A stretch of 64,000 bases of DNA from Parabacteroides sp. GTDB taxonomy: Bacteria > Bacteroidota > Bacteroidia > Bacteroidales > Tannerellaceae. The notes beneath the pieces were generated by a model. That model was not told the DNA's origin. It did not search any database and saw only the letters and a program-made list of their open reading frames with translations. Positions 60,705-64,000 of the stretch are shown here, one piece after another; positions within the stretch are counted from its first letter, which is position 1; every line of letters starts with the position of its first letter. The translations under genes were made by a program, and so were the position numbers. Location: the NCBI GenBank assembly GCA_028689545.1, contig JAQVCX010000002.1:38157-102156 (forward strand). Direction: 5' to 3'.

Positions 60705-61145
60705 ATGATAGAAAAAATCGATTACGCTATGGTGCCGACAGGCTTTGTACATTGTTTTAACGGAAACTGCAAGAATGCCAGCCACTGCTTGCGGCATCAA
60801 ATCATCCGTTTTATCCCCGATACGCTTTGGGCGGTGAGCGTAATGAATCCCGCACGTACCGATCCTGCCGGAAAATGCGCGGCCTTCATGGCGGATACTC
60901 CCGTGCAATACGCTGTCGGCATGGATCACCTATTAGACCGGATTCCTTACCTGGAGGCGAAACGCATCAAGCAACGCCTATTGATGGCCTATGGCAGGAA
61001 TAAGTTTTATCAGTTTAAACGCAAGGAAAGAGCTTTCTCGCCCGAAGACCAACAGTATATCCGCCAGATTTTTAGATTGTATGGCGTGAAGGATGAGCCA
61101 GTCTTTGATGCTTGGCAGAGTGGCTACCGCTGGACGAAGGAATAG
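60705..61145 (+). CDS. DUF6078-like protein
   Basis: The ATG at 60705 gives 146 residues. A cysteine cluster near the N-terminus (CFNGNCKNASHCLRHQ) is followed by PARTDPAGKCAAFMAD and a basic C-terminal region (GRNKFYQFKRKERAFSPEDQ). The cysteine pattern suggests a small zinc-binding domain. I associate it with DUF6078, a Bacteroidales family of unknown function that in my memory sits near integrated elements. Array O starts immediately after the stop. The VirE-type gene follows. Confidence 0.68.
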   Translation: MIEKIDYAMVPTGFVHCFNGNCKNASHCLRHQIIRFIPDTLWAVSVMNPARTDPAGKCAAFMADTPVQYAVGMDHLLDRIPYLEAKRIKQRLLMAYGRNKFYQFKRKERAFSPEDQQYIRQIFRLYGVKDEPVFDAWQSGYRWTKE

Positions 61146-61167
61146 GAGCTGATAGGAGTTTCCTTTA

Positions 61168-61331
61168 GGCGAACAAATAGTTACCCTTAGACGAACGAAT
61201 TGTTTCTCTAAGGGAAAACAACTGTTTCCCTATAGGAAAACAAATGTTTCCCCTAATGAAAACAACTGTTTCCTGCGGAGGAAACAAAAGTTTTTAGCTA
61301 TGAAAACATTTGTTTTTCTAGGGGAAAACTG
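61168..61331. repeat. 22-bp palindromic array (7.5 units), array O
   Basis: Units start at 61168 and then every 22 bp to 61322, with a degenerate zero unit at 61146, directly after the DUF6078 stop. The consensus is GGAAAACAACTGTTTCC plus about five bases, a palindrome of GGAAACA and TGTTTCC. Outer units are more diverged (GGCGAACAAATAGTTACC) than inner ones. All seven steps are exact. The remaining 40 nt to the next gene show no clear promoter. Confidence 0.92.
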
Positions 61332-61371
61332 TAAATATAAGTAGTTCAACTTTTTAAATGACATATTAGAC

Positions 61372-63447
61372 ATGAAAATAACCAAGCAAACAGCCTACTC
61401 CCATACCGTGGCGCAACGGGCGATGCGTATGGAGGAGATCGTGGCGTGGGTAAAGGACGAGCAGACGAGGGATAAGCTTGCGCTCTTTCGTGAGAAGTTA
61501 AGCCGGGCTTATTCCGATAAACGTTATTCGTTTACCCGGAAATTACCGCAGTTGCTTTTTGCCGGGACTTTCCGGAAAGGGGAATTGAAAGAATACAATG
61601 GCTGGGTTTTGCTGGAGATCAATCGATTGAAGAGTATAGACGAGGCTTTGTCCTTGAAACAGAAAATAGTGGAATATCCGCAGACTCTGTTCGCTATGAT
61701 CGGCTCTAGCGGACGGAGCGTGAAGTTCGTGGTGGCTTATACGTATCCCGATGGGTCGCTCCCCCGTTCGCGTACGGATGCCGAGGTTTTTCACGCGCAC
61801 GCTTACCGGCATGCGCTCAAGACGTATGAGCCGCGCCTCGCTTATCCCATCGAGTTGAAACGTCCGGTGTTGGAGATGGGGTGCCGCCTCAGTTATGATC
61901 CCGGGGTGTATTACAATCCGGGCGCGCTTACCATCCATCTGGAGCAGCCGGTGGAGATGCCCGACGAAAGCGCCTATCAGGAGCGGTTCGAGAAACAGGT
62001 GCCGATACCGGTAGAGAGTGCCGGGAAGACGCTTTATGACCAATATCGCTACGTCGCCATCCAATATGAGTTCGCTTTGCAGCGGGCCTTGGAGGAGCAT
62101 GGGAGTTTGAGCATAAAGATGGATTTCAAGCCTTTGCTGGTCACGCTCGGCAGACTTTGTTTCGTGGCGGGGGTGGAAGAGGAGGATTGCGTGAAGTGGA
62201 CGATGCTCTATCTGGGGAATCTGATCTCGGAAGTGGAGATCCGGGAGACTTTGAGGCAGTCTTACCGCTTAGCCTCCGATTCGGACTTTGGCTGTACGTC
62301 CCTTTACAAGCCGGAGCAGCTACAGAGCCTGAAAATGGAGGAGTTTATGAATCGTCGTTACGATTTCCGGTATAATCTGATGTCCGGCGGACCGGAATAT
62401 CGGGAGAAAAACACGTTCTGTTTCGACTATCGCCCCGTGACGGATCGTGTGCTGAACAGTGTCGCCCTGAATGCCCAGAAAGAAGGATTGCAGCTATGGG
62501 ACAGGGATGTACGGCGTTTCGTTTTTTCAGACCGTACCCCGAACTATCTGCCTATCGAGGACTATTTGACCCGTTTGCCCGTATGGGATGGCAAGGATCG
62601 TATCCATCCGCTGGCCATGCGCATCCCTTGCGATAACATGCGGTGGGAACAGTTGTTTTACACCTGGTTCCTATCTATGGTGGCGCATTGGCAGGGGCGT
62701 GACAAACAGCATGGCAACAGCCTTTCCCCGCTCTTGGTGGGTGGGCAAGGGTGCGGGAAGTCCACGTTCTGCTTCAATCTATTGCCTCCGGACTTGAATA
62801 AGTATTACACGGACAGCATCGATTTCAGCAAGAAGCGGGATGCCGAACTGTATCTTACTCGTTTCGGATTGATCAATATTGACGAGTTCGACCAAGTGAG
62901 CGCTAGGCATCAAGGTTTCTTGAAACACCTGTTGCAGAAGCCGGTCGTAAATCTGCGCAAGCCTTATGGCACGCAGGTGGAGTCGGTGAAGCGTTACGCC
63001 TCATTTATCGCCACGAGCAACCACACGGATTTGCTGGGCGATCCTTCCGGCAGTCGCCGATTCATCTGTATCGAGGTGAAAGGCTTGATAGACAATGCCC
63101 AGCCTATCGATTATCTCCAGCTTTACGCGCAAGCGGTCGCCGCGTTGAATAATAACGAGCGTTACTGGCTGACGCACGAGGAGGAGGCCTCGCAGATGCA
63201 AGCGAACGAGGCGTTTCAACAGCGTCCCTTGTTCGAGGATCTGTTTTTCCAATATTATCGTCCCGCTTCAGACAAGGAGGAAGGCTTGAAGATCTCCGCC
63301 GGAGAGATCTACCTCTCGCTACAAAAAAAGAGCGGCGTAAAACTTCCGATGAGCAATGTCTCCGTCTTCGGCCGCTTCTTGAAAAAGATAGGGCTAATGA
63401 CGCAGTTGGCGAATAGGGGCCGGTTGTATTTAGTGGTCGAGAAGTAG
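61372..63447 (+). CDS. VirE-type ATPase/helicase with BT4734-like N-terminus and DUF3874 end
   Basis: The 691-residue protein has an N-terminal BT4734-like domain (residues 1-200). A middle region follows, then a superfamily-3-like ATPase domain with Walker A GGQGCGKST (about residue 457) and Walker B INIDEFDQ, sensor ATSNHTDLLGDPSGSRRF. The end (EGLKISAGEIYLSLQKKSGV) is DUF3874-like. Such proteins are primase-helicase-like parts of Bacteroidales mobile elements. No integrase, relaxase or HU neighbour is seen, so it may be a stranded remnant or a domesticated gene. Its right neighbour is an unrelated convergent gene. Confidence 0.85.
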   Translation: MKITKQTAYSHTVAQRAMRMEEIVAWVKDEQTRDKLALFREKLSRAYSDKRYSFTRKLPQLLFAGTFRKGELKEYNGWVLLEINRLKSIDEALSLKQKIVEYPQTLFAMIGSSGRSVKFVVAYTYPDGSLPRSRTDAEVFHAHAYRHALKTYEPRLAYPIELKRPVLEMGCRLSYDPGVYYNPGALTIHLEQPVEMPDESAYQERFEKQVPIPVESAGKTLYDQYRYVAIQYEFALQRALEEHGSLSIKMDFKPLLVTLGRLCFVAGVEEEDCVKWTMLYLGNLISEVEIRETLRQSYRLASDSDFGCTSLYKPEQLQSLKMEEFMNRRYDFRYNLMSGGPEYREKNTFCFDYRPVTDRVLNSVALNAQKEGLQLWDRDVRRFVFSDRTPNYLPIEDYLTRLPVWDGKDRIHPLAMRIPCDNMRWEQLFYTWFLSMVAHWQGRDKQHGNSLSPLLVGGQGCGKSTFCFNLLPPDLNKYYTDSIDFSKKRDAELYLTRFGLINIDEFDQVSARHQGFLKHLLQKPVVNLRKPYGTQVESVKRYASFIATSNHTDLLGDPSGSRRFICIEVKGLIDNAQPIDYLQLYAQAVAALNNNERYWLTHEEEASQMQANEAFQQRPLFEDLFFQYYRPASDKEEGLKISAGEIYLSLQKKSGVKLPMSNVSVFGRFLKKIGLMTQLANRGRLYLVVEK

Positions 63448-63467
63448 GCCATAACCGCGATAATAAT

Positions 63468-64000
63468 TTATCCCACTTCAGGCTCTTCCCAAACCCCAGC
63501 TTTGTTCATCCGATAGCTTCTCTCTATCTTTTGGGAAGAGTCTGCCTCCAGCGCATAAAGTATTTCACGGCAGAACTCCAAGGCGGCAAATCCGTTGGCG
63601 GTTACAATGTTTCCGGCTCTGACAGCCTGTTCATTTATATAAAGGCTTTCACCCGTATAATTGGGTCCGGCGAATTGCTTGAGGTAATCCAATCCGTTGC
63701 TGGTATGATTTACATGATTCAAGAAACCGTGCATACCAAGAAAAACGGAGGCGTTACAAATTCCGGCTACCAGCCTCTTCTTCTCGATAGCCTCTTTTAC
63801 CAGAGGAACAATGGCCTCGGCCTCCGGAGTGAACCAGCTCATGCCACCTATTAATACGATCCCCGCATAATCGGCCGGAATATCATTGATCCCATAGTCG
63901 TGCATCACCTTGAATCCTCCGATAGATACGACCGGCTCTTTAGTGACCGATACGGGTTTAACTATATATTTGCTTTCACTTCCTGGCTCAACACCTACAT
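63468..64000 (-). CDS. DJ-1/PfpI family protein (5' end outside window)
   Basis: The minus frame is open to the right edge of the window, so the GTG start in the track at 63908 is artificial. At least 176 residues are visible. The core is YAGIVLIGGMSWF and the nucleophile elbow GICNASVFLGMHG with its cysteine, as in class I glutamine amidotransferase-like proteins. The segment IVTANGFAALEFCREIL near the end is typical. The upstream in-frame part reads ESKYIVKPVSVTKEPVVSIG. Family roles include glyoxalase/deglycase or stress protection; this member is not assigned. Confidence 0.85.
   Translation of the reverse strand, partial: VGVEPGSESKYIVKPVSVTKEPVVSIGGFKVMHDYGINDIPADYAGIVLIGGMSWFTPEAEAIVPLVKEAIEKKRLVAGICNASVFLGMHGFLNHVNHTSNGLDYLKQFAGPNYTGESLYINEQAVRAGNIVTANGFAALEFCREILYALEADSSQKIERSYRMNKAGVWEEPEVG

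Noticed and set aside
61168-61331. CRISPR or phage attachment repeats
   Set aside because: Contiguous 22-bp palindromic units leave no spacer, and no integrase is nearby.

Overview
The window looks like a chromosomal segment of a Bacteroidales gut bacterium, most likely Parabacteroides (P. distasonis-like). This is judged by recall, not by a database search. The clues are: the Bacteroidota promoter type (TTTG, about 20 nt, TAnnTTTG) before many genes; an ArgF' of the N-succinylornithine type; secreted DPP IV-type peptidases; GH92 and GH43 glycosidases; an NVEALA peptide; and DUF families (3467, 4251, 4837, 6078) that I associate with this order. I recognised no rRNA, tRNA, CRISPR array, phage or intact insertion sequence.

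Layout. 1-6.4 kb: the 3' part of rpoC, a secreted nuclease/phosphatase-fold enzyme with an AraC regulator, a candidate small RNA with its own promoter and terminator, and a DUF3467 gene. 6.8-18.4 kb: an arginine/proline block. argF', an orphan histidine kinase, proA, a small membrane protein and proB lie on the minus strand. An acyl-CoA synthetase with an XRE-cupin regulator and a DUF1349 protein follow. The proline-degrading pair P5C dehydrogenase and proline dehydrogenase lies on the plus strand. proC comes later, at 22.5 kb. 19.2-22.3 kb: an AT-rich island with an NVEALA-type secreted peptide, a BF3164-like lipoprotein, a thioredoxin-like/DUF1573 lipoprotein broken by an in-frame TGA, and a private signal peptidase I. 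23.4-39.7 kb: a C1 peptidase, MscS channel, two DPP IV-type peptidases, FKBP lipoprotein, calcium P-type ATPase, DUF4251 protein, radical SAM protein, LipA, a membrane/Nudix-like protein and a YfcE-type phosphodiesterase. 39.8-51.5 kb: polyphosphate kinase with an HTH protein, DUF4837 lipoprotein, a PIN toxin-antitoxin pair, two RNA methyltransferases, a left-handed beta-helix acetyltransferase, GH92 and a MATE exporter. 51.6-64 kb: RluA-GH43-hypothetical operon, M28/M42-like peptidase, GNAT remnant, DUF1847-SDR pair, an SDR39U1-lipocalin fusion with an alcohol dehydrogenase, DUF6078 protein, a VirE-type ATPase and a truncated DJ-1/PfpI gene.

The most unusual feature is non-coding. At least eight intergenic sites carry short tandem arrays with a period of exactly or nearly 22-23 bp, whose units are themselves imperfect palindromes. 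A ninth has a 41-42 bp period. Sequence words differ from array to array, so period and symmetry appear conserved rather than sequence. A few arrays do share words (6675 with 50059; 18474 with 34857). Most lie just after stop codons. They are separate from two copies of a paired GAGACGGGGC palindrome element, one of which supplies the last codons of an acetyltransferase gene. I know of no named element matching the 22-bp arrays and rank them, with the NVEALA/signal-peptidase island, as the best candidates for something undescribed.
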